Source: Parahoeflea alexandrii (GTDB lineage Bacteria; Pseudomonadota; Alphaproteobacteria; Rhizobiales; Rhizobiaceae). From it: a stretch of DNA of 40,541 nt. This document shows, piece by piece, positions 1 to 8,472 of this stretch. Made by a program: the position numbers and the translations under genes. The DNA lies in assembly GCF_027214025.1 (NCBI RefSeq), contig NZ_JAPWHB010000013.1, forward strand, positions 1 through 40,541, given 5' to 3'. Every line of letters starts with the position of its first letter. The first letter of the stretch is position 1. The notes below the pieces were generated by a model, which saw only the letters and a list, made by a program, of their open reading frames with translations, ran no database searches and had not been told where the DNA came from.

Positions 1-97
1 CCGCCGCCCCCGCCGCGCCCCGCCCCCCCCCCCCCCCCGCCCCCCCCGGCCCCCCCCCCCCCCGCCCCCCCCCCCCCCCCCCGGGGGGGGGGGGGGG
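1..97. other. Low-complexity C/G run at window edge
   Basis: Bases 1-82 are almost only C with scattered G, and 83-97 are a run of G. Normal coding sequence begins abruptly at 98 in the middle of a P450 gene. No natural feature explains the change. It looks like a sequencing or assembly artefact at a contig end, so nothing should be read from it. Confidence 0.85.
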
Positions 98-1089
98 CGA
101 ACTACTACCGTGAGAAACCCTGGCGCTCGCCCAGCGTTGTGTTCGAAGTAGACCCGCCGGATCACACGCGAACCCGGAGGGTTCTGGGTCGAACGCTGTC
201 GATAAAGGTTGTGCGCGAGCTTGAGGAGCGGACGGCCGAGATGGCGGCAGATCTGGTTGAGAAGGTCCTGGCGGCCGGTCGGTTCGACGGCATCCGGGAT
301 TTCGGCAAGCCGCTGGTGATGCGGATCATCCCCGACGCTCTTGGTCTGCCGCCGGAAGATCGTGACAACCTACTGACCTACAACTATTATCTGTTAAAGG
401 GACGGGGCGCTTGGCGGCATCTGCCCTGGACGGATGAGGAACTGGCTGAATCCGAGAAGGTAACCGCCTGGATTGCCAGAGCCTGCGAACGCGAGAACCT
501 CGCGCCCGATGGGCTCGGAGCTCAGATCTATGCTGCTGCTGACGCCGGAGAGATCAGTTCCTACGAGGCAGGCATGCTGGTGCGGTCGTTTCTGTCGGCC
601 GGCACCGACACGACCTTCGGCGCAATTGCCAACACGCTGAACTTCCTGATGACCTATCGGGACCAGTGGGACAAGCTTCGCGACGATCCCGGTCTTGCGC
701 GGAACGCCTATGAAGAGGGCATGCGCTTTCGCGGCCCGGCCCAGATCATCGCCCGGAACACGTTGGACGAGATGGACTATTGCGGCGCGCGTATGGGCAA
801 GCATGACAAGGTCATCGCATTTGTCGGTTCGGCCAATCGCGACCCCGACCGCTGGGAGGATCCCGACAGTTTTCAGATCGAGCGCAATGCGAACGGGCAC
901 CTGGCGCTGGGGGTTGGCATTCACGGCTGCGTTGGCCAGATGGTCGCCCGAATGGAGGCCGAGAAGCTGCTGGGAGAACTGGCCCGGTGCGTGCCGGACA
1001 TGCGGATCGGGCCCGATGGCGTGGAGTATTCCGCCAACGGTCGGGTGATCGAGAAGCTCGATCTCGAGATCCTGGGGCACTACGCATGA
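98..1089 (+). CDS. Cytochrome P450, CYP199-like, 5'-truncated
   Basis: Heme monooxygenase, partial: the reading frame is open back to the artefactual C/G run and the N-terminal quarter is missing. A GTG at 139 is internal, because the preceding codons (YYREKPWRSPSVV) still match the family. The I-helix AGTDTT is at 598-615, the K-helix ExxR within EEGMR at 712-726, and the heme loop ends in GIHGCVG with the Cys ligand at 928-930. From memory the best match is CYP199A of Rhodopseudomonas, which hydroxylates or O-demethylates para-substituted benzoates and cinnamates; the blocks REKPWR.PS and NLAP.G.GA are shared. The Phe seven residues before the Cys is replaced by Leu (907-909). The stop overlaps the ferredoxin start (ATGA), so the two are translationally coupled. 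P450 is certain; the subfamily and substrate are inferred. Confidence 0.93.
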
Positions 1090-1406
1090 TCGCCGTGACG
1101 TTCGTTCTGGCTGATGGCAGCGAAGTCGAGCTGGCGGGGCAGGTCGGGCAGACAGTGATGGAACTGGGCCGCAACAACGGCATCCCCGGCATCATCGCCG
1201 AATGCGGCGGCGCCGCCATGTGCGCCACCTGCCATGTTTATGTCGACGAATCGGATCTGGACCGGGCAGGCAGCGTGGGGGAAATCGAGGAGGAGATGCT
1301 GGACATGACCGTCGCTCCGCGGCTGCCCCGCAGCCGGCTTTCCTGCCAAATCCGCCTGACGCCGGAAATGACCGGCCTGCGCGTACACATTCCCGAAGCC
1401 AGCTGA
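1086..1406 (+). CDS. 2Fe-2S ferredoxin (P450 electron donor)
   Basis: A 106-residue plant/vertebrate-type ferredoxin. Cys40, Cys46, Cys49 (ECGGAAMCATC) and Cys87 (RLSCQI) form the CX5CX2C...C cluster ligand pattern of putidaredoxin/terpredoxin-type proteins. The ATG overlaps the P450 stop by four bases, so this is almost certainly the direct electron donor to that P450. The reductase expected upstream in the electron chain is at 7204-8424, separated by four genes but on the same strand. Length and acidic composition (the EIEEEML block before the last Cys) are normal for the family. Confidence 0.95.
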   Translation: MIAVTFVLADGSEVELAGQVGQTVMELGRNNGIPGIIAECGGAAMCATCHVYVDESDLDRAGSVGEIEEEMLDMTVAPRLPRSRLSCQIRLTPEMTGLRVHIPEAS

Positions 1407-1425
1407 TCACTCAGAGAGACCCGCC

Positions 1426-2559
1426 ATGCCCCATATCTGTCCCGTAATCGAAATCTCCGGCAACCCGTTCGATCGGGGCGTCCAGTATGGCCAGGCGGCG
1501 GCGACGCTGATCGCTAAGGGTCTTGGTCACTACATGGCGCAGATGACCGGCATCGGATTCGACGTTTCACGCATCCATTCGGTCGCCCGTGCCTATCTGC
1601 CCCGGATGGAGGACTATGACGCCGGTCAGGTTGAGGAAATGCATGGCATCGCCAAGGGCGCAGGAGTCGGGATCGAAGATATAGCGTTCATGAACGCACG
1701 AACCGAAATCCTCAAATTGGCGCAAAACCCCCAATTGCGCGAACGCGCCGGCATTGAATCAGGCAATGATGAATGCACAAGCGCGCTGGCGCTGCCCGAG
1801 GCCACAAGGGACGGTCGTCTGATCATCGGCCAGAACTGGGACTGGAAGGCCGAATGTGCTCAATCCACACTGCTCCTGAAGATCCGGCGTGACGACGGCC
1901 CGGATATCTTGACCTTTACCGAAGCCGGGGGACTGGCGCGATCCGGAATGAATTCGGCCGGGCTTGCTGTGGTTTCCAACTATCTGGATTGCGATCGGGA
2001 TTACCGGGAACTCGGGGTTCCGCTGCTGATGACGCGACGTCGGATTCTGGAACAGACCTATCTGGCGCAGGCCACGCATCATCTCTACAGCACCCGCCGT
2101 TCCGGCTCGAACAATATACTGATCGGCGATGCAGGAGGGGCAGGCTATGACATGGAATGCGCGCCAGATGAGGTGTTCGCAGTGTTTCCGTCCGACGGAA
2201 TTCTCTCTCACGCAAACCACTGGATCGCGCCTGCTGCCCAGGCCAAGTTGCGTGACATGGGCATTGCGAACACGTCGGACACGCTGTTTCGCGGCTTCCG
2301 CGCCGATCAACTGCTTCGCGCAGCCAAAGGCAAGATCACACGCGACACCTTCAAGACGGTGTTTTTGGATGACTATCAGTCGCCCTACAGCGTCTGCCGC
2401 CCGGTTCGTCAATCGCTGACCATGACCGCCAGTGCGACAGTCGCTTCAATCATCATGGAGCCGGCGCTCGGGATCATGGAAGTGGCGATCCTGCCAGCGC
2501 AGAATCCCATCTATCAGATGGTCAATCTGGACATGGACCCGGCCTTCGTAAAAGTCTGA
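1426..2559 (+). CDS. C45-family acyltransferase/amidohydrolase (isopenicillin N acyltransferase-like)
   Basis: A 377-residue Ntn-hydrolase of the acyl-CoA:6-aminopenicillanate acyltransferase/peptidase C45 family. The expected nucleophile is Cys117 in NDECTSALA, where the fungal enzyme self-cleaves to expose an N-terminal Cys. The family GQNWDW block follows at residues 135-140. No signal peptide is seen, so it is probably cytoplasmic. Bacterial members act on amide bonds, but no substrate can be assigned here. It starts 20 bases after the ferredoxin stop with a purine-rich AGAGAG upstream, consistent with one operon with the P450. Inference: it may release or transfer an acyl group from an amide that the P450 chain then oxidises. 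A Glu, not Gly, precedes the Cys, so whether processing occurs is open. Confidence 0.85.
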   Translation: MPHICPVIEISGNPFDRGVQYGQAAATLIAKGLGHYMAQMTGIGFDVSRIHSVARAYLPRMEDYDAGQVEEMHGIAKGAGVGIEDIAFMNARTEILKLAQNPQLRERAGIESGNDECTSALALPEATRDGRLIIGQNWDWKAECAQSTLLLKIRRDDGPDILTFTEAGGLARSGMNSAGLAVVSNYLDCDRDYRELGVPLLMTRRRILEQTYLAQATHHLYSTRRSGSNNILIGDAGGAGYDMECAPDEVFAVFPSDGILSHANHWIAPAAQAKLRDMGIANTSDTLFRGFRADQLLRAAKGKITRDTFKTVFLDDYQSPYSVCRPVRQSLTMTASATVASIIMEPALGIMEVAILPAQNPIYQMVNLDMDPAFVKV

Positions 2560-2625
2560 TCCGTCAGGCATTTACCGGGATTGAAGGGCGGACGCGAAAT
2601 TCGGTGGGGCGGGACGGCAGATGGA

Positions 2626-2656
2626 TTGACAATGTGACGGTGTAGCGAAATTGTCA
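2626..2656. promoter_or_regulatory. Inverted repeat and -35-like box before LysR gene
   Basis: TTGACA (2626-2631) overlaps the left arm of TGACAAT (2627-2633), which is repeated inverted as ATTGTCA (2650-2656) after 16 bases. It lies 41 bases before the LysR start and could be an autoregulatory site. No convincing -10 box was found. Confidence 0.35.
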
Positions 2657-2697
2657 TGTCTCCTTGTCGCCGCTGCGAGGGAATTGGAGAATTAATC

Positions 2698-3639
2698 ATG
2701 TCTAAGCGCACGGATCTCCCTCCTTTGAATCCATTGCATGTATTCGAGGTGGCCAGCCGTTTGGGCAGCTTCACGAAGGCGGCGAAGGAACTGAATGTTA
2801 CCCAGTCCGCAGTCAGCCGCCAGATCGCGACGCTGGAGGGCCATCTCAACGTCATGCTGTTCTCGCGACTGAAGGACGGCGTTCTCCTGAGCGATCTGGG
2901 CGAATACTACCGGGCGGAAATCAGCGCCGCCTTTGCACGTATCAGCCATGCGACAAGCGAATTGCAGGCGACTAAGAAATCCGAGCCGGTCAGGGTCAGG
3001 GTCTACAGCACATTCGCGGCAAACTGGCTGATCCCGCGCCTTCCGGAGTTTCAGGCGCGTCATCCGGAAATCGAGATCCAGATGAATACCAGCACAAGTC
3101 CCGTTGATTTCACGCGGGATGCCGCCGATATCGCGATTCAGTTCGGATCGGACCATTGGGCGAACGCCCAGGCCCGGTCGTTGCTGCCCGACGTTCTTCA
3201 GCCGGTGTGCTCACCCCGGTACGCGCAACGGCATGGTCTGCACGACAGCTTTCGGGGTTCCGACGATGTCAAATTGATCGAGGCCCATCTGCGGACCAAG
3301 GACTGGAGTTACTGGCTGGGTGTCCACAACATGGACAAGGAAGATTACCGCGTGATCAAACTGCCCAATTCGCTTTTGGCCTATCAGGCGGCGATGTCCG
3401 ACATGGGCATCGCGATGGCCCAGGTTTCGCTGGTCAAGCCGCATTTCGAAAGCGGCGCCCTGGTCCCGGTTGGCAGTCCCGTGATGCGACCCGGCCTGGG
3501 ATATTTCGTGATCTGGCCTGAATCCATATCGCTGGGTGCGCGCACCAAGGCTTTTGTGCAATGGCTCAGCAACGAGGCACGCGAAGAGATTTCAAATGTC
3601 CTGGAGCCCGCGCTGGTCCGCAACGGGGCCGCCAGCTGA
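2698..3639 (+). CDS. LysR-family regulator, GcvA-like
   Basis: A 313-residue transcription factor. The N-terminal winged helix (about residues 8-65) contains FEVASRLGSFTKAAKELNVT followed by QSAVSRQI, the LysR recognition helix, and a type 2 periplasmic-binding fold follows from about 95 to 300. The ATG at 2698 is preferred over an in-frame ATG at 2656 because GGAG sits about 10 bases upstream and the family begins close to this point. It is co-directional with its neighbours, lying between the P450/ferredoxin/C45 group and the dehydrogenase/synthetase group, so it is the natural candidate to control either. The wording DLPPLNPLHVFE is typical of GcvA/AmpR-type members. The effector is unknown. 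Confidence 0.92.
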   Translation: MSKRTDLPPLNPLHVFEVASRLGSFTKAAKELNVTQSAVSRQIATLEGHLNVMLFSRLKDGVLLSDLGEYYRAEISAAFARISHATSELQATKKSEPVRVRVYSTFAANWLIPRLPEFQARHPEIEIQMNTSTSPVDFTRDAADIAIQFGSDHWANAQARSLLPDVLQPVCSPRYAQRHGLHDSFRGSDDVKLIEAHLRTKDWSYWLGVHNMDKEDYRVIKLPNSLLAYQAAMSDMGIAMAQVSLVKPHFESGALVPVGSPVMRPGLGYFVIWPESISLGARTKAFVQWLSNEAREEISNVLEPALVRNGAAS

Positions 3640-3664
3640 GGTGATCGCCGCGCGACGGATTGGT

Positions 3665-3683
3665 GCATGAGGTATCCTCATGC
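3665..3683. promoter_or_regulatory. Perfect palindrome between LysR and dehydrogenase genes
   Basis: GCATGAGG, TAT, CCTCATGC: 8-base arms with a 3-base centre. It lies 25 bases after the LysR stop and 147 bases before the acyl-CoA dehydrogenase start. It could be a regulator binding site for the downstream operon, or a small hairpin at the end of the LysR transcript. No T-run follows, so an operator is slightly favoured. Confidence 0.4.
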
Positions 3684-3829
3684 CCAGCTTTCCACGTGCG
3701 CCGGTTTAGGGGTCCATGAGACCGGACGGGTCATAATCATTTCTCATCCCGCACCGACCAATGCGACAGTTCCCAGCGCCCGGGTTTGTTCTATTCTGGT
3801 CAAAATGGATGCCAAATGACGGGATCGAC

Positions 3830-4996
3830 ATGAATTTCCTTTTGTCTCATGAACAGCAGGTTTTCTCTGACAGTATTCGCAGGTTCGCCGAGAAGGAGCT
3901 TGCTCCAGGGGCTGCCAGCCGTGCTGCGCTGCCAGGTTACCCGACTGATGTTGCACGCCAATTGTCTGCTTTGGGTCTGCTGGGCATCACCTTTGATGAA
4001 GCGGACGGCGGCAGCGGCGGCAGCCTGCTGGATTCGATCCTCGCGCTCCAGACGATAGCCGAGATATGCCCGCGCAGCGGCGATATCGTTCAGGCCGGCA
4101 ATTTTGGCCCGATCCGTGCCTTCTATGAATACGCGACGCCTGAGCAGAAGGAGCGTTGGCTGGGCAGGCTGCTGCGGTCGGAAATACTGATCTCTCTGGG
4201 AATGTCTGAGCCCGATGCCGGTTCGGCCGCCACTGATCTGCGCACGACCGCAAAGTTGGACGGGCAGGGATACCGCTTGAACGGGACGAAGGTGTTTGGC
4301 ACCCATTCCGCCGAGGCCGAGTTGTTCCTCGTTTATGTGCGGTTTGGCCCGGGCGTTGGCGGCATCGGTTCCGTTCTGGTCGAGCGCGGCACGCCCGGCT
4401 TTACGATTGGCAAGGCAACGCGGTTCATGAATGGCGAGGAGTGGGCGCAACTCTATTTCGAGGATTGCCTGATCCCGCGTGAAAACCTGCTGCTGGGGCC
4501 GGGTGGTTTCAAGAAACAGATCAATGGGTTCAATGTCGAACGTCTCGGCAATGCGTCGCGCGCGGTGGCAGTGGGGCGGCATGCCTTCAACCTTGCCCGC
4601 GACTATGCGGCGAACCGGGTTCAGTTCGGGCGGCCATTGTGCGAATTCCAGGGGCTGCAATGGAAGTTCGCTGACATGCTGCTAAAGCTCGAAAGCGCCC
4701 AGTTGATGCTGATGCGTGCGGCGACACGGCTGGAAAACGGTCTTCCTTCGGGCCATGACACTGCGCTGGCCAAGCTGGCCTGCAACGAGGCTGGATTCCA
4801 TGCTGCAAACGAGTCTTTGCAAATAATGGGCGGGCTGGGGTTCAGCGAGGAAAGCACGGCGCAGTACTGCCTGCGGCGCACAAGGGGCTGGATGATCGCG
4901 GGGGGCTCAATCGAGATCCTGAAGAACCGCATCGCTGAAGGGATCTTCGACCGTCGTTTCCCGCAGCGCAGCAGTCTTTCCGAGGTGGCGGAATGA
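3830..4996 (+). CDS. Acyl-CoA dehydrogenase family protein
   Basis: A 388-residue flavoprotein expected to oxidise an acyl-CoA at the alpha-beta bond. It has the N-terminal helical domain (LSHEQQVFSDSIRRFAEKEL), the central FAD/substrate block ISLGMSEPDAGSAATDLRT, and the C-terminal RVQFGRPLCEFQGLQ and IMGGLGFSEES helices. The ATG at 3830 is preferred because the family begins at MNFLLSHEQQ and a GGGA lies just upstream; an earlier in-frame ATG would add 23 unrelated residues. Where MCAD has the catalytic Glu (YEGT), this protein reads IAGGS, so the base must lie elsewhere, as in isovaleryl-CoA dehydrogenase types, or the enzyme is atypical. The stop overlaps the next start by ATGA, so it is coupled to the CoA synthetase that probably supplies its substrate. 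Confidence 0.93.
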   Translation: MNFLLSHEQQVFSDSIRRFAEKELAPGAASRAALPGYPTDVARQLSALGLLGITFDEADGGSGGSLLDSILALQTIAEICPRSGDIVQAGNFGPIRAFYEYATPEQKERWLGRLLRSEILISLGMSEPDAGSAATDLRTTAKLDGQGYRLNGTKVFGTHSAEAELFLVYVRFGPGVGGIGSVLVERGTPGFTIGKATRFMNGEEWAQLYFEDCLIPRENLLLGPGGFKKQINGFNVERLGNASRAVAVGRHAFNLARDYAANRVQFGRPLCEFQGLQWKFADMLLKLESAQLMLMRAATRLENGLPSGHDTALAKLACNEAGFHAANESLQIMGGLGFSEESTAQYCLRRTRGWMIAGGSIEILKNRIAEGIFDRRFPQRSSLSEVAE

Positions 4997-7092
4997 AAAG
5001 CCCCCTGTTGCAGGCATTGACCCGACCGCGTTCGGTGGCCGTGATAGGTGCGTCCGACAATCTGGCCAAGCTGACATCGCGCCCTCAAAGTTTTCTGAAG
5101 CAGCACAGGTTTCCGGGGCAGTTCTATCCGGTCAACCCGGCGCGGGAGACCGTTCTGGGGATCAAGGCCTGGGGCTCGGTGGCCGCGATACCGGCCGAGG
5201 TCGATCATGCCTATATCCTGCTCGATGCAGCCGCCGCGCTGACGTCGTTCGAGGATTGCGCAGCTGCCGGCGTGCGGGTGGTTTCGATGCTGGCCGATGG
5301 CTTTGCCGAAGCCGGAGCAGAGGGCAAGGTGCTCCAGGACAGGCTTTCCCGGCTGGCGCAAGACGCCGGCATTCTGCTGATCGGTCCCAATTCCACAGGC
5401 GTGGTCCATGTGCCGGGCGGGTTTGTCTGCACGACCAACGCGGCCTTTCGCGAAGCGCCGCTTCTGGTGGGCCGCACTGCGGTGCTGTCACAGTCGGGCA
5501 GCATGATCGGTGCCATCCTGTCGCGCGGAGCGGCGATGGACATGGGTTTTTCCACGCTGGTGTCGGTGGGGAACGAGGCCGCGGCAGGAGTTGGCAGGAT
5601 AGGGCAGATTCTGCTGGACGACCCCGAGACAGACTCCTTCATCCTGTTTCTGGAGACACTTCGCGAGGCCGATCAGGTGGCGGCCTTTGCACGCAGGGCC
5701 GCTGCACAGGGCAAACCCCTGGTCGCCTATGTGGTGGGGCGCTCGGAGGAGGGGCAGGCGCTGTCCGTCTCGCATACCGGGGCGCTGACGGGCGGGCGCG
5801 CTGCGCTCTCGGCATGGCTGGCTTCGGTGGGGATCGCCGAAGTGGAGAATTTCGAGACGCTTCTGGCTGCGCCGACCAGCCTGATCCGGGCCGGCGGTCT
5901 GGCTGGACGACCGCGCACGGCTACGGTGCTTTCGACCACGGGTGGTGGCGGGGCGATGGTGCTGGACCAGATCAGCCTGCGAAAGGTGCCGATCGCCGGA
6001 TGCAGCCTCGAGGCCCGGCGCCTGCTCGAGGCGGACTACATTTCGCTTGGTCATGGCAAACTGGTCGACGTCACTCTGGCAGGCGCCAAATACGAGACGA
6101 TGCGCCGGGTCATCGATACGCTGATTCATGACCCGGAGACCGGGCTTCTGGTGATTGCCATCGGCTCTTCGGCGCGGTTCAACCCTGAGCTCTCGGTCAA
6201 ACCAATCGTCGATGCGGTTCAACAGGCGCGCCCGGGCGCGGCGCCGGTGGTGGCGATTCCGCTGCCGGATGCGCCAGAGAGCCTCAGGATGCTGCAACAG
6301 GCCAGTATTGTCGCCTTTCGCTCGGTCGAGATCTGCGCCGAAGTGGTGGCGCTGCTGATGGGCGACAGAATGCCCGTGCCGGAGGTTGCGACGCACCTGT
6401 CGAACGAAACCCGGTCGCTTCTCAGGGGACTGAGCGGCACACTTGAGGAAACGGCGGCGGGTGCGGTCTTTGAGACGCTCGGCATCGCCCGGCCTCGCAG
6501 TCTTGTTCTTGGACCTGATGATCCGGTGTACGAAGACAACGGGCTGGGCTGGCCGGTGGTGGCCAAGCTCGTGTCGCCCGACCTGCCTCACAAATCCGAG
6601 GCTGGCGCGGTGACGGTCGGCATCCGCTCGTTGGCCGAGTTACAGACCGCGATCGAGCGAATGAGCGCTGCCGCAGAGGCGCATAGGCCCGGCTATCGCA
6701 GGCGCGGCATCCTGGTGCAGGAAATGAAATCCGGCGTTGGCGAAGTCCTGTTGGGACTGACGCGTGACCCACTTGTCGGGCCGGTTCTGACAGTCGCAAC
6801 CGGTGGTGTGATGACCGAAATCTACAAGGACGCCGCCGTTAGGCCTGCCCCGGTCTCCCGCCAAACGGCCGAGCAAATGATTGACGAAGTTCGGGGGTTG
6901 GCCGTTCTGCGCGGCTTTCGCGGGCGCCCCCGCGGCGATCTTGACGCGCTTGCTGAAGCAATCGCCGCCTTCTCGCAGATCGCGCTCTGCGATGAGGTCA
7001 CTGAAGCCGAGATCAATCCCCTTCTGGTTCAAGAACACGGCGTGGTCCTGCTGGATGCGCTGATCTGTTTGCGAAGTGCAGAGTTATCCTAA
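4993..7092 (+). CDS. NDP-forming acyl-CoA synthetase, fused subunits
   Basis: A 699-residue single-chain acyl-CoA synthetase of the ADP-forming acetyl-CoA synthetase/succinyl-CoA synthetase superfamily. The CoA-binding Rossmann domain is at about 1-130 (RSVAVIGASDN), a ligase-CoA domain is at about 150-450, and an ATP-grasp domain fills the C-terminal third (GLGWPVVAKLVSPDLPHKSE, ending TEAEINPLLV). His261 in SHTGALTG aligns with the phosphohistidine of succinyl-CoA synthetase alpha (GHAGAI). It is coupled to the upstream dehydrogenase by a 4-base overlap. From memory, FerA of Sphingobium SYK-6, a feruloyl-CoA synthetase, has this architecture, so an aromatic acid substrate is plausible but not shown. 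The family assignment is firm. Confidence 0.92.
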   Translation: MKSPLLQALTRPRSVAVIGASDNLAKLTSRPQSFLKQHRFPGQFYPVNPARETVLGIKAWGSVAAIPAEVDHAYILLDAAAALTSFEDCAAAGVRVVSMLADGFAEAGAEGKVLQDRLSRLAQDAGILLIGPNSTGVVHVPGGFVCTTNAAFREAPLLVGRTAVLSQSGSMIGAILSRGAAMDMGFSTLVSVGNEAAAGVGRIGQILLDDPETDSFILFLETLREADQVAAFARRAAAQGKPLVAYVVGRSEEGQALSVSHTGALTGGRAALSAWLASVGIAEVENFETLLAAPTSLIRAGGLAGRPRTATVLSTTGGGGAMVLDQISLRKVPIAGCSLEARRLLEADYISLGHGKLVDVTLAGAKYETMRRVIDTLIHDPETGLLVIAIGSSARFNPELSVKPIVDAVQQARPGAAPVVAIPLPDAPESLRMLQQASIVAFRSVEICAEVVALLMGDRMPVPEVATHLSNETRSLLRGLSGTLEETAAGAVFETLGIARPRSLVLGPDDPVYEDNGLGWPVVAKLVSPDLPHKSEAGAVTVGIRSLAELQTAIERMSAAAEAHRPGYRRRGILVQEMKSGVGEVLLGLTRDPLVGPVLTVATGGVMTEIYKDAAVRPAPVSRQTAEQMIDEVRGLAVLRGFRGRPRGDLDALAEAIAAFSQIALCDEVTEAEINPLLVQEHGVVLLDALICLRSAELS

Positions 7093-7190
7093 TCGAAGCC
7101 GCAGGAAACGACTGCTGCTGATGGTGCACAGGGGCTTGCGCTCCAGAGATTGGCAGTCGGCCGCGAGATCCGGTCGGTGAACGTTACATG

Positions 7191-7206
7191 TAAGGAGTGC
7201 CACTTG
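7191..7206 (+). promoter_or_regulatory. Strong ribosome binding site selecting a TTG start
   Basis: TAAGGAG (7191-7197), then 6 bases, then TTG at 7204. This is the best Shine-Dalgarno match upstream of the ferredoxin reductase and decides its start. An in-frame TTG at 7150 has no such site, and the protein family begins exactly here (SGIVVIGAGQAG). Confidence 0.8.
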
Positions 7207-8424
7207 TCGGGTATTGTGGTTATCGGCGCGGGACAAGCCGGCGCGTCGCTTGCAACACGGTTGCGCAGGTCCGGTTATGAGGGCCGGATTACGCTCGTCG
7301 GCGCGGAGCCTTTGCCTCCCTATCAGCGTCCACCCTTGTCAAAGAGGTATCTGCTTGGCGAGATTTCGACGGAGAGTCTGTTGCTGCGGCCGACGGAATT
7401 CTACGCCGATCAGGCAATCAGCCTGAGACTTGGCGAGCCGGTCAGCGCGCTCGACCCGGTGACCCGCCGCATCCGCATCGGTGACAGAGTGTTGACCTAT
7501 GATCAGCTGGCGCTGACAACCGGATCGGTAGCCCGGCGCTTGCCGGCCGGGATCGGCGGCAACTTGGCCGGGATCCACTGCCTGCGCAATTACTCCGATG
7601 TCGACCGGATGTTGACTGATTTTCGCAAGGCACGGCGGGTTCTGATCGTGGGCGGCGGCTTTATCGGATTGGAGGCTGCCGCGGTCGCGGCGGAGCGCGG
7701 CCTGGGTGTCACGGTGCTGGAACGCGCGGACCGAATCCTTCAACGCGTTGTCTGCTCCGAGACCTCGGATTACTTCCGCAACCTGCATGCCGCGCGCGGC
7801 GTGGATATACGGGAAGGCGTAGGGTTGATACGCCTGACGGGGGATAGGCATGTCACCGGGGCCGAACTCAGCGATGGCACACGGCTGGAAACCGATCTGG
7901 TGATTGCGGGCATCGGCATCGAACCCGAGACGCAACTGGCGCGATCCGCCGGGCTGCAAATCGACAATGGCATTGCGACCAATGCCTATGGCGTCACCAG
8001 CATAGCCGGAATCTGGGCCGCGGGCGATTGCGCCTCCGTCCCGCATGAGGGGACGCGGCTGCGATTGGAAAGCGTCCAGAATGCTGTCGATCAAGCCGAA
8101 TGCGTCGCCGACAACATGTTGGGGGCAGGCAAACCCTATGTGCCGAAGCCATGGTTCTGGTCTGACCAGTATGATGTCAAGTTGCAGATTGCCGGGTTGA
8201 GTTCTGGGTATCGCCGCCTCGTGGTGCGCGGCGAGGAGCGCGGCCCGCGGTCACACTGGTACTTTGGCGAGCGAGGCCTGCTGGCGGTCGATGCCATGAA
8301 CGACCCGCGCAGTTTCATGGTGGCCCGGCGAGCGCTTCAGTGCGGGATCGACGTCGACCCGCAAACTGTCGCCGATCCGGCTGTGGACCTCAAACTGATG
8401 CTTCTTGCTGATGAGCAGCAATAA
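7204..8424 (+). CDS. FAD-dependent ferredoxin reductase (putidaredoxin reductase type)
   Basis: A 406-residue NAD(P)H:ferredoxin oxidoreductase that passes electrons to the 2Fe-2S ferredoxin serving the P450. The FAD-binding GAGQAG is at residues 8-13. The family signature PPYQRPPLSKRYLLGE follows, the NAD-binding VGGGFIGLEAA is mid-protein, and a second FAD motif GIWAAGDCA is near residue 275. The C-terminal reductase domain carries the WFWSDQYDVKLQIAG block. It uses a TTG start chosen by a strong Shine-Dalgarno. It follows the synthetase after a 111-base gap. Its stop codon (8422-8424) is only one base before the IS6 left end, so any genes once downstream have been removed or displaced. Confidence 0.95.
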   Translation: MSGIVVIGAGQAGASLATRLRRSGYEGRITLVGAEPLPPYQRPPLSKRYLLGEISTESLLLRPTEFYADQAISLRLGEPVSALDPVTRRIRIGDRVLTYDQLALTTGSVARRLPAGIGGNLAGIHCLRNYSDVDRMLTDFRKARRVLIVGGGFIGLEAAAVAAERGLGVTVLERADRILQRVVCSETSDYFRNLHAARGVDIREGVGLIRLTGDRHVTGAELSDGTRLETDLVIAGIGIEPETQLARSAGLQIDNGIATNAYGVTSIAGIWAAGDCASVPHEGTRLRLESVQNAVDQAECVADNMLGAGKPYVPKPWFWSDQYDVKLQIAGLSSGYRRLVVRGEERGPRSHWYFGERGLLAVDAMNDPRSFMVARRALQCGIDVDPQTVADPAVDLKLMLLADEQQ

Positions 8425-8425
8425 G

Positions 8426-8442
8426 GGCACCGTAACGTTAAC
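8426..8442 (+). repeat. IS6 left inverted repeat
   Basis: 17 bases beginning GGCACCGTAA. They match the complement of 9224-9240 at 13 of 17 positions, and the outer GGC and the central GTAA and TTAAC are conserved. Confidence 0.75.
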
Positions 8443-8472
8443 CGCGGCGATTGGCCTATTCGATTTTGCCGC

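Noticed and set aside
394-1080. Long minus-strand open frame opposite the P450
   Set aside because: It mirrors a well-supported P450 gene in GC-rich DNA, with no family motifs of its own.
5488-6591. 367-codon minus-strand frame opposite the CoA synthetase
   Set aside because: It is an antisense shadow; composition is Arg/His-rich and no domain is recognisable, while the plus strand shows a complete synthetase.
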